DNA of 59,749 nt, taken from contig NZ_JAHLEL010000001.1 of assembly GCF_020131355.1 (NCBI RefSeq), positions 1 to 59,749 on the forward strand, in the 5' to 3' direction. Shown here piece by piece: positions 45,801 through 55,188 of the stretch. Numbering within the stretch: the stretch's first letter is position 1; each line of letters starts with the position of its first letter. The translations under genes were made by a program, and so were the position numbers. The stretch comes from Pseudonocardia sp. ICBG1293 (GTDB lineage: Bacteria; Actinomycetota; Actinomycetes; Mycobacteriales; Pseudonocardiaceae). The notes below the pieces were generated by a model that saw nothing but the letters and a program-made list of their open reading frames with translations, did no database searches and had not been told where the DNA came from.

Positions 45801-46278
45801 GAGTACTACGGCCTGGCCGTCGAGCAGATGCGCGCCGCCGGTCGCCGCATCGACGACGAGGTCCTGGCCCACATCTCCCCGGCCCACTCGGAGAACATCA
45901 ACTTCTTCGGCGCCATCGAGGTCGACATCGACGGCGAACTCGCCCAACTCAGCCCGACCGGCTACCGACCACTACGTGTCCGCGACACCCTGTTCTGATC
46001 AGGTTCGCCGTCCTCACGACGCGACGCCCCCGTCATCGGGCAAGTTTCACTCACTGGCCAGCCACCACAGCACCCATCGTCGCTGCTCAGACCCACTGTC
46101 GTCTCTGGCAGCGCACTCCGTGGCCACTGCTGTCGAGACGAGTCCATGGTCGCTTCCGCCTCGATAGATTGAGACACGCGATAATCGCGGCTTATCTGAC
46201 CTATCCCCACGAACCACGAGGTCACAGCCCTGCATCCTCCATATCCGCCCGAAAAATTCCGGATACTACGGCGCCCCC
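42890..46278. mobile_element. Tn3-family insertion element (about 3.4 kb)
   Basis: Forty-base ends at 42890-42929 and 46239-46278 are inverted with 35 of 40 positions equal. Both start with GGGG and share CGCCGTAGTATCCGG and CGGGCGGATATGG. The flanks are TTGTG and TTGGG, nearly but not exactly a 5-bp target duplication. Only the transposase lies inside. No resolvase or res site is visible, so cointegrates from replicative transposition would have to be resolved by homologous recombination or by another element. Confidence 0.88.
42984..45998 (+). CDS. tnpA: Tn3-family transposase, complete
   Basis: A 1,004-aa transposase, the usual size for the family. The N-terminal DUF4158 part (VFTDVELERLRRFPEIGREELFRFFTL, then YLGWRP) binds the terminal repeats. 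The catalytic part includes YTHVTDQHTTYGTKI (first Asp), ITEHATDTHGVTLVNFGLFDLLG (second Asp), RQLNKGESLHALKR (Glu region) and a late NAVVTWTTEYYG. GTG at 42984 with GGGAGG upstream is the start. The second half is repeated at 7969-10303. Its frame is intact, so the element may be active. Confidence 0.95.
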   Translation: MVAPVFTDVELERLRRFPEIGREELFRFFTLAPADVAFVDPGRGRGAADRLGLAVAVCSLSWLGFVPDEVASAPQAAVVRLAEQLRVDPAVIGSYGRRAKTRTEHLRLAAQYLGWRPPTTLEIKELDEFLLARAMEHDSPTLLFRLACEFLISARVIRPGPVTVVKRVAHAREVARQETFDRLAHEFTDARRVGLDGLLVVDSEIGMTRLRWLGKGPVEASPAAVKAEIAKLEFLRGMDAHALDLSVLPAERRRFLATVGRRLTAQALERREPERRYPILLTLLAQSATEVLDEVVALFDQALSARESKAAHRMRDYLAERAKSGEDRQELLDAILAIVADPAVPDGDVGGLIRGERVGWDRLRSAQSSALPPLPRDHGHLAALDGSYGYLRQFTPNVLDAVTFAGGTAAAELLEAVAILRELNATGARKVPDDAPSGFVPARFRGYLDTAAANRSATAYRHYWELCVLLALRDGLRTGDVFVPGSRRYSDPAAYLLTEDKWADQRAEFCRLVGKPSDAATGLAEAEDELHTALGKLETTLAHGDGPVRLDDDGDLVISPLTAEDIPAEARALKAELTEMLPFAPIVSLLIEMDKRTGFLDCFTHAGGKQARTRELKRNLIAVLLAQSTNLGLTRMADACGISYDILAWTAEWYVREETLRAANLALIGYHQRLPLTPVFGTGTLSSSDGQRFPTRGKSVTARALSRYFAHEGLSTYTHVTDQHTTYGTKIIVATKREAHYVLDEILGNATDIPITEHATDTHGVTLVNFGLFDLLGLQLSPRIRDLGKITLYRTGAKAAAETAFPLTGPLLARKLNTDLIAEHWDDLLRLAGSLKFGHATASLLVGKLSASGRQNALAAALKEYGALRRTVYTARYLSDPAYRRKISRQLNKGESLHALKRDLLYAHEGMIRARHLEGQTEQAWCLTLVTNAVVTWTTEYYGLAVEQMRAAGRRIDDEVLAHISPAHSENINFFGAIEVDIDGELAQLSPTGYRPLRVRDTLF

Positions 46279-46373
46279 TTGGGGCGTCGTCGTGGCGGGA
46301 TGACCCACCCGCCTCCTCCTCATCCTGGAGCGGAGGCCCTCCCCGGAGGGGCCGCCGGAGGCGCACTAAACAG

Positions 46374-46461
46374 GTGCAGTTGTGCACACGCGCACGACTG
46401 CACAAACGCATTCGTGCGTTTACGTGCTCGTGTGTGAATACACGAGTGCGGCTGTGCGATA
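46374..46461. repeat. TGCAC-rich repeat cluster A, copy 2
   Basis: Same array as at 10679-10770, between the Tn3 end and parA. The remaining bases from 45999 hold only the Tn3 terminal repeat at 46239-46278 and GC-rich hairpins. Confidence 0.55.
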
Positions 46462-47268
46462 GTGCGCCTTGTGCGCTACGCGATCGCGAACAACAAGGGC
46501 GGTGCGGGCAAGACGACCGTTGCCCTCTGTCTGGCTGATGCGCTCGCCGCGCGCGGCCGCCGCGTCCTGATGGTCGACATGGACCCGCAGGCGAACCTGA
46601 CCCGTCGACTCGGCTACGCCGAATCCGACCTCTCTTCGATGGTCACCACCTCGGAGGTCGTCCGGGAGAACCGCACCGGTTGCGCTGCCGAGGCTGTGAT
46701 CGGGTGCCGGTGGTCGGTGCCGTGGGCGGAACGGATCGATCTGGTCCCGTCTCGCTTCGACCTGGAGAACCGAGTTCCGGAAGCCGGACAGCTCGGGGCG
46801 CACCTGCGCCTCGCGCGCGGCTTGGACGGTGTCACCGACGACTACGACGTCGTGTTCCTGGACTGCCCGCCGTCGCTGGGGCATCTCACGCAGCTGTCGT
46901 TCGCTGCGGCGGACGGGGTGATCGCTCCGGTGGTCGCCGAGTACGACCATGTCGCCGGCGCAACCCGGGTCCGTGACTTCCTGACCGCCAGCGCCCAACA
47001 TCTCGACCGGCCGAGCCTGGCTCTGGTCGGGGTGATCGTGAATGCCCAGGACCGGCGCCGTGGGCTGCACACCTGGCACCTGGGCAGCCTCCGGGACTTG
47101 TTCGGCGACCTGGTGTGGACCCCGCCTGTGCCGTCGCGTTCGGTCCTGGCCGAGGCGATGGACGCGGCCGAGCCGTTGCGGGCTCAGACCGGATCGGTCG
47201 CCCGGGACCTAGTGACAATCTTCGATGAGCTGGCCGACCGTTTGGAGTCCACGAATGCCGCCGCGTAA
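46462..47268 (+). CDS. parA: ParA-family partition ATPase, copy 2
   Basis: Identical to the gene at 10767-11573, with the KGGAGKTT Walker A and VVFLDCPPSLG Walker B. If the molecule is a circle of about 35.7 kb, this is the same gene read a second time. Confidence 0.9.
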   Translation: MRLVRYAIANNKGGAGKTTVALCLADALAARGRRVLMVDMDPQANLTRRLGYAESDLSSMVTTSEVVRENRTGCAAEAVIGCRWSVPWAERIDLVPSRFDLENRVPEAGQLGAHLRLARGLDGVTDDYDVVFLDCPPSLGHLTQLSFAAADGVIAPVVAEYDHVAGATRVRDFLTASAQHLDRPSLALVGVIVNAQDRRRGLHTWHLGSLRDLFGDLVWTPPVPSRSVLAEAMDAAEPLRAQTGSVARDLVTIFDELADRLESTNAAA

Positions 47269-47524
47269 CCGTCAGCGTCCGGGTGGGGCGTCGATGTTGA
47301 CCCCGCAGCCGGAGTCCCTGGTCCGTGAGCCCACGCAGACCGCCACGGCGACCCCTCCCGCTGTCGATGCGGAGGACTCCGTGGCGATGAAGTACCTGTC
47401 GGCCCGGGTCCCGAAGTCTCTACGTGACGAGCTGCAGCACCAGGCGATCCGGGAGGACCGCCCCGTCGCACAGCTCGTCCAGGACGCTGTTCGGCTCTAT
47501 CTGGACCAGACGGCTTCGAGCTAG
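47255..47524 (+). CDS. Ribbon-helix-helix partition partner, copy 2
   Basis: Identical to 11560-11829: MKYLSARVP strand and two helices, ATG overlapping the parA stop. See the first copy for the reasoning on its role. Confidence 0.8.
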   Translation: MPPRNRQRPGGASMLTPQPESLVREPTQTATATPPAVDAEDSVAMKYLSARVPKSLRDELQHQAIREDRPVAQLVQDAVRLYLDQTASS

Positions 47525-47571
47525 TGCGTACGTGCACAACCGCACTCGTGTGAGTGCGCACAGGTGCGCAT
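47524..47571. repeat. TGCAC-rich repeat cluster B, copy 2
   Basis: Same array as 11829-11876, directly after the RHH gene. Confidence 0.5.
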
Positions 47572-47639
47572 GATCTCGGATCTTTGGCTGAGACGAGCTG
47601 TCCACCGGTCTTTCGGTGTGCTCCGGAAAGGTTCACCTG

Positions 47640-48200
47640 ATGAGCTGGTGCGCGTACGTCGATGAGTCGGAGCCGGATCCCCGGTTCGGGCCAGGGGCGT
47701 ATGTGCTCGCGGCTGCGCTGATCGACCAGGTTGATCAGGAAGCGGCCCGGGTGACGATGGCTGCGCTGCGCCTCAGGGGACAACGCAAGCTGCATTGGCA
47801 CGACGAAGACGCCCCGCGGCGCAAGCTACTGACGGACACGATCGCCGGCCTTCCCGTGCTCCATCTCATCGTGGTCACGGTTGACGTGCACGCGAGGTCA
47901 GAGCGACGTCGTCGGCTCTGTCTGGCCAGGTTGCTTCCTGAGCTGGATCAGCACGGGGTGCGTGAGGTCTACATCGAGGCCCGTGAGACCAAGCAGAACG
48001 GCCGCGACTTGCAGATCCTGGCTGCGATGCGGGCGCGGCGTGAGGTCGGCTCCGAGCTGCGGGTCTATCACCAGCCGGGGCCTCAGGACCCGCTGTTGTG
48101 GGTCCCCGACGTGGTAGCGGGAGCGGTAGGTGCACAACGCGCAGGCGAACCCGCGTACCTAGAGCGTTTCGCCAGCCTGACGACGTTCTACGACGCCTGA
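47640..48200 (+). CDS. DUF3800-like protein, copy 2
   Basis: Identical to 11945-12505, starting MSWCAYVDES and ending in FASLTTFYDA. No change in frame. Confidence 0.7.
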   Translation: MSWCAYVDESEPDPRFGPGAYVLAAALIDQVDQEAARVTMAALRLRGQRKLHWHDEDAPRRKLLTDTIAGLPVLHLIVVTVDVHARSERRRRLCLARLLPELDQHGVREVYIEARETKQNGRDLQILAAMRARREVGSELRVYHQPGPQDPLLWVPDVVAGAVGAQRAGEPAYLERFASLTTFYDA

Positions 48201-48362
48201 TTCGGCGTCGCAGGTCTGTATATGGCGCGAGCCCGAGACCCCGTCGTCCGGCGGGAACTTCTCGGGCTCACTTCCAGTACTCCGCAGAGCACTGGCTACG
48301 AACTAGATGATGCCAGCATCGAAGCGGCGCCGCAAACAAGCCGGGCACCTCGGCCGCAGAAT

Positions 48363-48403
48363 CGTGCACGAGCACACGAGCACACGAGTGCGCTTGTGCA
48401 CTC
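48363..48403. repeat. TGCAC-rich repeat cluster C, copy 2
   Basis: Same array as 12668-12708. Confidence 0.5.
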
Positions 48404-48465
48404 CGCAGTTGGTGTCGGTGGGGGCCGCTACCGTCGGTGCAGGCTCGTAGGTGGAGGTGGTGGGC

Positions 48466-49179
48466 ATGGGGCGGATCGGAGAGACCCGGGTGCAGCCCGG
48501 GCGGTTGTTCGCCCCTGAGGATCGGGGGAGCGGTCCACCGGCCGATGCCCTGGACGTGCAGTTCCGGGCGCCGCAGTCGTTCTCCCTGTTCGTCGACGAT
48601 CTGTTCAAGGCCGGCCGGGAGGAAGACGGGCGCGCCTGCTTCGCGCTGTACGAGCAGGTCATGGACCGCACCACGGCACAGCTGCAGCTGATGGGCGGAT
48701 ACGTCGTCGACGAACAAGGCATTTCACTTCCAGCACGTCTGGATCTCACGGCCTACGGCGAGAGCACTGTGCCGGGGTTCAGCATGATCCGGATCCACCA
48801 CCACCTATACGTCGGCCGGACCGCCGTGAGTCTGCGAGACGGTCGACGACTACCTGTCGACTCGCCTCGACTCCGTCGGGTCGCTAGAGCTGCTAGCGCG
48901 ATCGCCGTCGACGCTGTTCGAGAGCTAACTGAGCAGCGCTTTGGATGCCGGTGGGGCCCGCCGCCGGATGGGTACGCCTTCGAGATCCTGGACCCGCCGG
49001 TCTACAGGCGGATCATGAGTCATCAGAACGCGACGATCTGGGATGCCGCGTTGGGCGTATGCCCGTCTCCGTGGGGGCCACGCACGACCTGGGAGCAGCC
49101 CAGCCGCGATGCTCTCGACATGATGGCCGCCGACGCCGCGCTCATCGCGCGCAACAGCACTTCCCGCCCGCCCCGGTAA
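48466..49179 (+). CDS. Plasmid protein with possible HUH-like segment, copy 2
   Basis: Identical to 12771-13484, including the MIRIHHHLYVG segment and the GGAGG before the ATG. Confidence 0.58.
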   Translation: MGRIGETRVQPGRLFAPEDRGSGPPADALDVQFRAPQSFSLFVDDLFKAGREEDGRACFALYEQVMDRTTAQLQLMGGYVVDEQGISLPARLDLTAYGESTVPGFSMIRIHHHLYVGRTAVSLRDGRRLPVDSPRLRRVARAASAIAVDAVRELTEQRFGCRWGPPPDGYAFEILDPPVYRRIMSHQNATIWDAALGVCPSPWGPRTTWEQPSRDALDMMAADAALIARNSTSRPPR

Positions 49180-49185
49180 CTTAAG

Positions 49186-49227
49186 ACTGCACGAGTGCAC
49201 TCCTGTGTTTGTGCACTCGTGCACTTG
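49186..49227. repeat. TGCAC-rich repeat cluster D, copy 2
   Basis: Same array as 13491-13532, with the facing TGCACGAGTGCA and TGCACTCGTGCA blocks. Confidence 0.5.
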
Positions 49228-49281
49228 CTCCCTCGCATAGGTCCGTTCATGCCGGAACGCTCGCAGCGGGACTGATAGATT

Positions 49282-49357
49282 CCAGGTCAGCGCGGTACCG
49301 CGGGTGCTGAGCGAGTCGCGAGGCCGTGTGACCTGGGGCAGACCGGGAGCACGGCCT
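49282..49357 (+). ncRNA. Candidate structured RNA or folded site, copy 2
   Basis: Same three stems as 13587-13662 (CCAGGTCA/TGACCTGG, CGCGGTACCGCG, AGGCCGTG/CACGGCCT). Confidence 0.33.
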
Positions 49358-49458
49358 TACGCATTTTCGTGAGACTGTCCAGCCAGCAAAGGCCTCACGA
49401 GCGCCTGCGCTAGAGACGCCAAGATCTTCCTATACGGGCCGGACACCGTGGGTAGGAG

Positions 49459-52400
49459 TCAGTAGCCCAGGCTCGGGCCGTCCATCTCCTGAGCCTGTTC
49501 CTGAACCTGGTGATGGGGTCGCTCGTACCCGCGGTTGCGCTGCTGACGGGCGGTCTCTGCGGCAGCCTGCTGACGGCTGGCCTCCCGGCCGGAGTCCTCG
49601 CCGCGGCGGAACGCACCTGCCTCAGCCGCTTCCTGCCAGACGGCTCGCAACCTGTCCATCTCTGCGGCTAGCGTCGAACCCTGCTCGTGCCCGTCGACGC
49701 GCTGGCGTGCCGGGACGGCGTCTGGCCGCTGCGTGGTGTCCTGCTGGCCCTCGCTCGTGTGCTCGGGAGCGGCATCGACGGTCCGCGGACTCGCGGTGTC
49801 CACCCCGGCGCGGGTGGCGTCGCGGTTGCGGCGGGCCAGTTCCTCGGCCGCGAGTCGGGCGTCGTCGGCGGCGTCGCGGTTGGCCTCGGCCCACTTCGCG
49901 CGCTCGGCATAGCCGGTCTCGAGTACAGCGGCCCGCTGCTGGTGCCATCCCATCATCCGCTGCGCCTGGTCGCGCTCGTCGACCATCTGAGCCACTTCAT
50001 GGTGGCGAGGGTGGTCGGCCGCTGCGGCGGCCTCGATCTCACCGGACAGCAGCCGGTGGCGGGTGCGGTACTCATGCGTCGCGCGGTGGGCGTCGGCGAG
50101 CTTGTCCGCGACCCACTCCGGAGCCGCGGCCTGCTCGCGTTCCCACCGCTCCGTGCGCGCGTAGAGCTGCCCGTCGGTCAGGGCCCGGTGGTCCACGACG
50201 GCGTCCTGGTCGCCGAGCGCGGTCCGCGCGTCGGTCCAGAGAGCGCGCTGAAGCGGGTGCTCCCTCGACGGGGCCGCCCCGATCGACTCCTGGTTGTCGG
50301 GGATGCGGTGCAGCTCCCGGTACGCGGCGACCGCTCCGGCGCGCCGCTGCCAGTCCGTGTGTGCGGCGACATCGGCGGGGTCGGGGACCTCGCCGAGTCC
50401 GGAGATCGCCCACGCGGTCGGCTCGGCGGCGAGCTGGCGGCCCAGGCGCGCCTGCCGATCGGTCGCGGCCGCGGCCAGCTCGGCGACGAACCGGCCGGCC
50501 TCGGTGCCATCCGGTGCCGGGACTCGGGTGGTCCAGTTCGCCGGGTCCACGGCCCTCTCAGGTTCACGCAGTCCGGTCAGGTTCCGCAGCCGCCACCGCA
50601 GTACGTCCGGGACGCTGTCGGCGGTGTCCAGGCCCCGTACCCCGGCCGCCTCCGCCAGCAGCACAGTCGGGTCGTGCCCGGCCAGCTCGGCCTCTCGTGT
50701 GGCCGCTAGCAGCCGCCCGTATCCGGCCCGGTCCTGCTCGGCGGCCGCCATGCGCTCCGGACCGAGGATCTCTGCCAGCACCAGGTTGTAGCGGTGGTGT
50801 GCGTGGTCCTGGGCGGCGACGTCGAGGGTCGCGGCGGCCATCGCGAAGCTGCCGGAGTCCCGCAACCCGGCGCGCAGGGTCTCGGTGGCGGTGCGCTGCG
50901 CCCCGCTGGTGGCCAGGATCGCCACGGCCCGCTCCCGCGCGGACTCAACCAGCCGCTCGGGAGCATGCTCGTCAGGGGCCCGCTCGGTGACCAGGTGCGC
51001 GATGTTGCGGGCTCGGCCACGGCTCATCGCGACGTAGAACGCCTCGCGGCTGGCGTCGCGGTCCACCACCGGGTAACTGGCGTCCACGGTGACGCCCTGG
51101 GCGGCGTGCACGGTAACCGCGTAGGCGAGGGTGACGTGCTCACGCACGTACTGCGGCAGCAGGTGCGCGGTCGCGCCGTCCTCGTCACGGACCAGCAGCG
51201 CCCCGGACTCGGTGTGGCGTCCGATCACGGTGTAGAGCGCCCGGTTCGTCACCGGGTCGGGCTCCCCGGCTGCACCGGGTCGCTGGTCGACCCGCGCCCG
51301 GTAGTCGTTCATCCGAGCCTGCACCCGGTCCCCGACACTCACATCCTGACCACCGGCCAGCTGCGCGACCGGCTGCGCTTCGACCCGGCCCAGCTCGATC
51401 AGTCGTTCACGGATGTTCGTAGACAAGGTTGAAGCGTCGGCGTTGCTTCCCACGATCAGCAGCGCGTCGTCTCCGGCGAGGGTGTCTGCGAGGTAGGACT
51501 CCATCGCGGCGTCCTGCATCTCCTCGACCGTGCCGGTGCGCAACCGGCCCCGGTCGGCGTAGGCGTCCACCGCCGCGACGTTGCCGATCCGCAGACCCAG
51601 GCTGGCTTCGCGCTCCCACTCCTGCGTGAACCGGTGCACCTCCCGCAGCTCGTGCGCGCCGTGCTCGGCGATCAGGTGCGCGAACAGTCCGCCGGCCCCG
51701 ACCGCATCGAGCTGGTACGGGTCCCCGGTCATGACGACCTTCGCCCCGGCAGCCGCGGCCAGTTCCACGATCCGATCCAGGTCCTGCGTCGAGGACATCC
51801 CGGCCTCGTCGACCATCACCAGGTCACCGGCCTGCAGCCGGTCCCGCACCTGACCGGTCTCATTCGGGGTGAACGCCTGCAAGAACCGGGCCGTGTTGAT
51901 CGCTTCGAGCCCGTCCCCGGCAAGGTTCTGCGTCGCGATCTGCGACGTCGCCACTCCGAGCACCCGCCCACCGGTGAACTCACCCCACACCCGGGCAAGC
52001 TCACCGACCGTGCGGGACTTCCCGGCCCCGGCCGGACCCACGAGACAGTCGCCGACGCGGCCGGACTCGACGACCCCGACCACCGCGGCCACCTGGTCCG
52101 CGGACAGGCCCGCCCCGTCCAGCCGTGCCCGCAGCGCAACCACGTCCGCCGCCGCGGTGTCCGGGGTCCGCGCGGCGGCCATCCGGGCGGCCACACGCTG
52201 CTCCGTGGCCAGGTGCGCGGCGGTCGCGTAGCGCTCCCCGTTCGCCCGCCGGTAGATCGACGCACCATCCGCCCGCCGGAACCCCTCCGGCACCTCAACG
52301 GGGTCCGGTGCGGACACCTTCACAACCTCGACCGTCCGCAGTGCGTCCCGGATCAGTTCCTCCAACCGGGCGGGTCGCTCGGCCACAGACACGCCCAGCG

Positions 52401-53748
52401 CGGCCGCGTCACCGAGGCGCTTGTCCAGCGCGGCCGCGAGGTTCCCGAACGTCCACACCGCGTACTGCGCCTGCACGTCTTCCACCGCGGCCGCCATCAC
52501 CTCCCGCAGCTGCACCGCGGACACTCTGTCCGGAGTGATGGGCTGCCCGGCCACGGCGGCCGTGGCCGCCCGGCCGTCCCCGTCCGCCCGGTGTCCGGCT
52601 GCTTCGACCTCGGCCACCATCGCGGCCAGCCGAGCTGTCCGCGGCTCGCTCCATCCAGCCACCGCAGAGGGGCCGGCCTCGGGCCCCTTGGCCTTGCGGG
52701 TCTCGTAGACGGCCATGTCGGTGATCCGCTTCATTGCCGCCGCGTCCGGCTCCTGGCCGTGCCGCTCTCGGTAGAGCGCCACGCGCTCGGCAACCAGCTC
52801 GGTCACCTGACCGCGCCGGGTCGACGCCTCGGCCATCAGCTCGACATCGACACCGACGATCTCGCGGGCCACTCCGTCCGGGCGCAGCTCGAACCTCGCA
52901 CCGGACGCGGTCGTGACCTCCTGCTCCAACGCCCGGACGTACGCGGCGTCGATGGCCTCTTTGTAGGCCCGGAACGCGGCCCCGTCCAGTGCCCCGATCT
53001 TCCCATCAGCGGTCACCGTGCGGTTGAGCAGAGCCGCGTGGGTGTGCGTCTGGGGCTCGTTCTCCCGGCTGGTCGAGTGCCGCCACAATGTCCATACCGT
53101 TCCGGTACCGGCTTCGTGGCGCCCGATCGACTCGTTCCCGGTTACCGACCGCCCATGCCATCCCGTCCGTGTGAAAGCAATCCGCGACTCCGCGTACTCG
53201 ATCGCGATACCGACTGCACGGTCATGCGCAGCGGAAACCGCATCCGCCATCTCAACGTTTCCCGTAGCCCTAAGCGCTGCCTCGTAAACCGACACCGACT
53301 TCGGCGCACTGAACGTGAAATCGTAATAGGCAACGGGACGCCGACCATCCGTAGCTGCCTGGTTGCGCAGCTCCCGCTCACGCTCCGGCGACACCTCGCC
53401 GGACTCCTTCGCGACCAGCGCGTCGTATCGCTCCTGCTCAGTCTTGTACTTCGCAGGCCGGCGACCCAGATAGACCGGCGTCTCCTCGGTCGACTCCGGT
53501 CGACGGAGCTGCCCGAAAACCGCCCGAACGTCATCCGGATTCACAGAGTCCCCGTCGCGGAAATCTAGGCCCATTGCCTCCATACCCGACCCGGCCCAGC
53601 GCCCGACGGCCTCGCCGTGCTCCACCGCTGCGGTGTAGTACCCCGGCCCCTGCTGCCCGGCAGCCGCCTCGTGAGCGTGCTCGCGGCAGCCCGACCCGCG
53701 GAGCAGGTACTCGACCGCTCCGGAGCCGATGGCGGTGATGCGCAGCAC
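49459..53748 (-). CDS. traA: MobF-family relaxase-helicase, copy 2
   Basis: Identical to 13764-18053: TrwC relaxase domain with PQTHTHAALLNR, SF1 helicase with GPAGAGKSRT and VMVDEAGMSS. The frame is intact over all 1,429 codons. That shows the sequence is still accurate at this point of the second copy. Confidence 0.93.
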   Translation of the reverse strand: MLRITAIGSGAVEYLLRGSGCREHAHEAAAGQQGPGYYTAAVEHGEAVGRWAGSGMEAMGLDFRDGDSVNPDDVRAVFGQLRRPESTEETPVYLGRRPAKYKTEQERYDALVAKESGEVSPERERELRNQAATDGRRPVAYYDFTFSAPKSVSVYEAALRATGNVEMADAVSAAHDRAVGIAIEYAESRIAFTRTGWHGRSVTGNESIGRHEAGTGTVWTLWRHSTSRENEPQTHTHAALLNRTVTADGKIGALDGAAFRAYKEAIDAAYVRALEQEVTTASGARFELRPDGVAREIVGVDVELMAEASTRRGQVTELVAERVALYRERHGQEPDAAAMKRITDMAVYETRKAKGPEAGPSAVAGWSEPRTARLAAMVAEVEAAGHRADGDGRAATAAVAGQPITPDRVSAVQLREVMAAAVEDVQAQYAVWTFGNLAAALDKRLGDAAALGVSVAERPARLEELIRDALRTVEVVKVSAPDPVEVPEGFRRADGASIYRRANGERYATAAHLATEQRVAARMAAARTPDTAAADVVALRARLDGAGLSADQVAAVVGVVESGRVGDCLVGPAGAGKSRTVGELARVWGEFTGGRVLGVATSQIATQNLAGDGLEAINTARFLQAFTPNETGQVRDRLQAGDLVMVDEAGMSSTQDLDRIVELAAAAGAKVVMTGDPYQLDAVGAGGLFAHLIAEHGAHELREVHRFTQEWEREASLGLRIGNVAAVDAYADRGRLRTGTVEEMQDAAMESYLADTLAGDDALLIVGSNADASTLSTNIRERLIELGRVEAQPVAQLAGGQDVSVGDRVQARMNDYRARVDQRPGAAGEPDPVTNRALYTVIGRHTESGALLVRDEDGATAHLLPQYVREHVTLAYAVTVHAAQGVTVDASYPVVDRDASREAFYVAMSRGRARNIAHLVTERAPDEHAPERLVESARERAVAILATSGAQRTATETLRAGLRDSGSFAMAAATLDVAAQDHAHHRYNLVLAEILGPERMAAAEQDRAGYGRLLAATREAELAGHDPTVLLAEAAGVRGLDTADSVPDVLRWRLRNLTGLREPERAVDPANWTTRVPAPDGTEAGRFVAELAAAATDRQARLGRQLAAEPTAWAISGLGEVPDPADVAAHTDWQRRAGAVAAYRELHRIPDNQESIGAAPSREHPLQRALWTDARTALGDQDAVVDHRALTDGQLYARTERWEREQAAAPEWVADKLADAHRATHEYRTRHRLLSGEIEAAAAADHPRHHEVAQMVDERDQAQRMMGWHQQRAAVLETGYAERAKWAEANRDAADDARLAAEELARRNRDATRAGVDTASPRTVDAAPEHTSEGQQDTTQRPDAVPARQRVDGHEQGSTLAAEMDRLRAVWQEAAEAGAFRRGEDSGREASRQQAAAETARQQRNRGYERPHHQVQEQAQEMDGPSLGY

Positions 53749-53901
53749 GAGCCCATCGTACCGGAGCCGACCAAGATCATAACACTGTGCATAGGTGTGT
53801 GTTGATGATCGAAAAGTGGCTGAGTGCAGGTGCTGATGTTGGGTTGTGGTTGAGCGTGCAACGGACAGCTGGGTGTCGGTGGCGGCTCGTATGGTGCGCC
53901 T

Positions 53902-54792
53902 GTGGCGACATCGAGAGACAGGCGTCGCGGCAGCGGCGCGCGACGGTCGAAGGACACGACGCCGGGGCGTCGCGGTGCAGGACGCTGGTTCCACGGCGGG
54001 ACGCCAGGGCTGCGCCCGGGGGCGCGCCTGGTCAGCGCTACGGCGCTCGGCATCGCCTACACCTACGCGATGGCGGGGGCGGAGTACTCGCCGGACTGGG
54101 TGTACGTCACGGCTGACGAGGGCTCCGCCCGTGCCTACGCGAGCCGCTACGTGGATCCGTTCGGCCGCACGATTCCGGGAGACGTCTACGAAGTGCGGCC
54201 GGAAGTCGACCGGCCGGACCCGGATTACCGCCACTTCCCCAAGACATTCCGGCGGTGCCGGTCGGCAGTGGTGACCCGCGTAATCGCGACCGGGGTCGTT
54301 CTCACACCGGAGGAATGCGCCCGTCTCGAACGGAGCTACCAGGTGTGGGGCGATCCGGACAGCCCTGTGTGGGACGAGAACGGGATCATCAATCCGTCAC
54401 CGCAGATGACGGAGAACGGGGCCACCCGGGAATGGACGGAAATGCTCCGGCCCTCGTTGCCGATCACCGACATCGACGGCGCCGGGAAACTCTCGTGTGC
54501 CTCCGGTCGGCGGCTGGCCGGGACCGGCAGGGACCCCGCCGACGTCCTGGTGGAGGTGGTGACCGCGCTCGATCGCGACTGCCAGATCACCCGGACCGGG
54601 TTCGGGCGGTACTGCTGCACCGTCTGCGGGGCCACTCCCCACGACGAAGCCGCAGCCGCGCGCCATCAGCTCGGGGACCGCGCCGTCGAGCTACTCACCT
54701 GCGTGCACGACCTCGCCTCAGAACCACTGGGTTCGCTCGCGGCCGCAGCCGCCCGTCGGTCCCCGGACCGGTGGGACTGGCTCCCCCGATAG
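53902..54792 (+). CDS. Arr-like ADP-ribosyltransferase domain protein, copy 2
   Basis: Identical to 18207-19097, with WFHGGTPGL, VYVTADEGSARAY and GDVYEVRPE. Confidence 0.63.
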   Translation: MATSRDRRRGSGARRSKDTTPGRRGAGRWFHGGTPGLRPGARLVSATALGIAYTYAMAGAEYSPDWVYVTADEGSARAYASRYVDPFGRTIPGDVYEVRPEVDRPDPDYRHFPKTFRRCRSAVVTRVIATGVVLTPEECARLERSYQVWGDPDSPVWDENGIINPSPQMTENGATREWTEMLRPSLPITDIDGAGKLSCASGRRLAGTGRDPADVLVEVVTALDRDCQITRTGFGRYCCTVCGATPHDEAAAARHQLGDRAVELLTCVHDLASEPLGSLAAAAARRSPDRWDWLPR

Positions 54793-54817
54793 CACCCGCC
54801 GGTCCCTTGGCTCAGCT

Positions 54818-55188
54818 TCAACGGGGCGTCAGATCCTGACCGCCGAACCCCACCAGCGTCACCGGGAGCGGCGGCCGCGCCGCAGGATCGGCCGGTACCG
54901 CCTCAGCCGAGTTCGGACCGTGCATCGCAGTCCAGGGAGTCCGGTACTGCACCGCGTGCTCCCCCTGACCGTCGGCGGGGTGCCAGGTCGACACCGACAC
55001 CACCAGCGCCCCGCAACTGCTGCACGCCCCGATCGCAGCCGACATGCGCTCCCCGCGGCGCAACGGTCCGTCGAGGTGGCCCCACTCGGCCGGTTCCAGG
55101 GCAAGACGGGTCTCCTCGGGCGCCACGGCGACCGGTCCGGAACCGACCAAGCCGTGGACGTGCGCCCGGGGTGGGTGCAGGTGCTCAT
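54818..55188 (-). CDS. Hypothetical CxxC protein, copy 2, frameshifted
   Basis: Same gene as 19123-19494, but one C is missing in a run of C near 55166, so the first few codons are out of frame with the rest. This is the first defect of the low-accuracy right end. Copy 1 should be taken as the true version. Confidence 0.55.
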
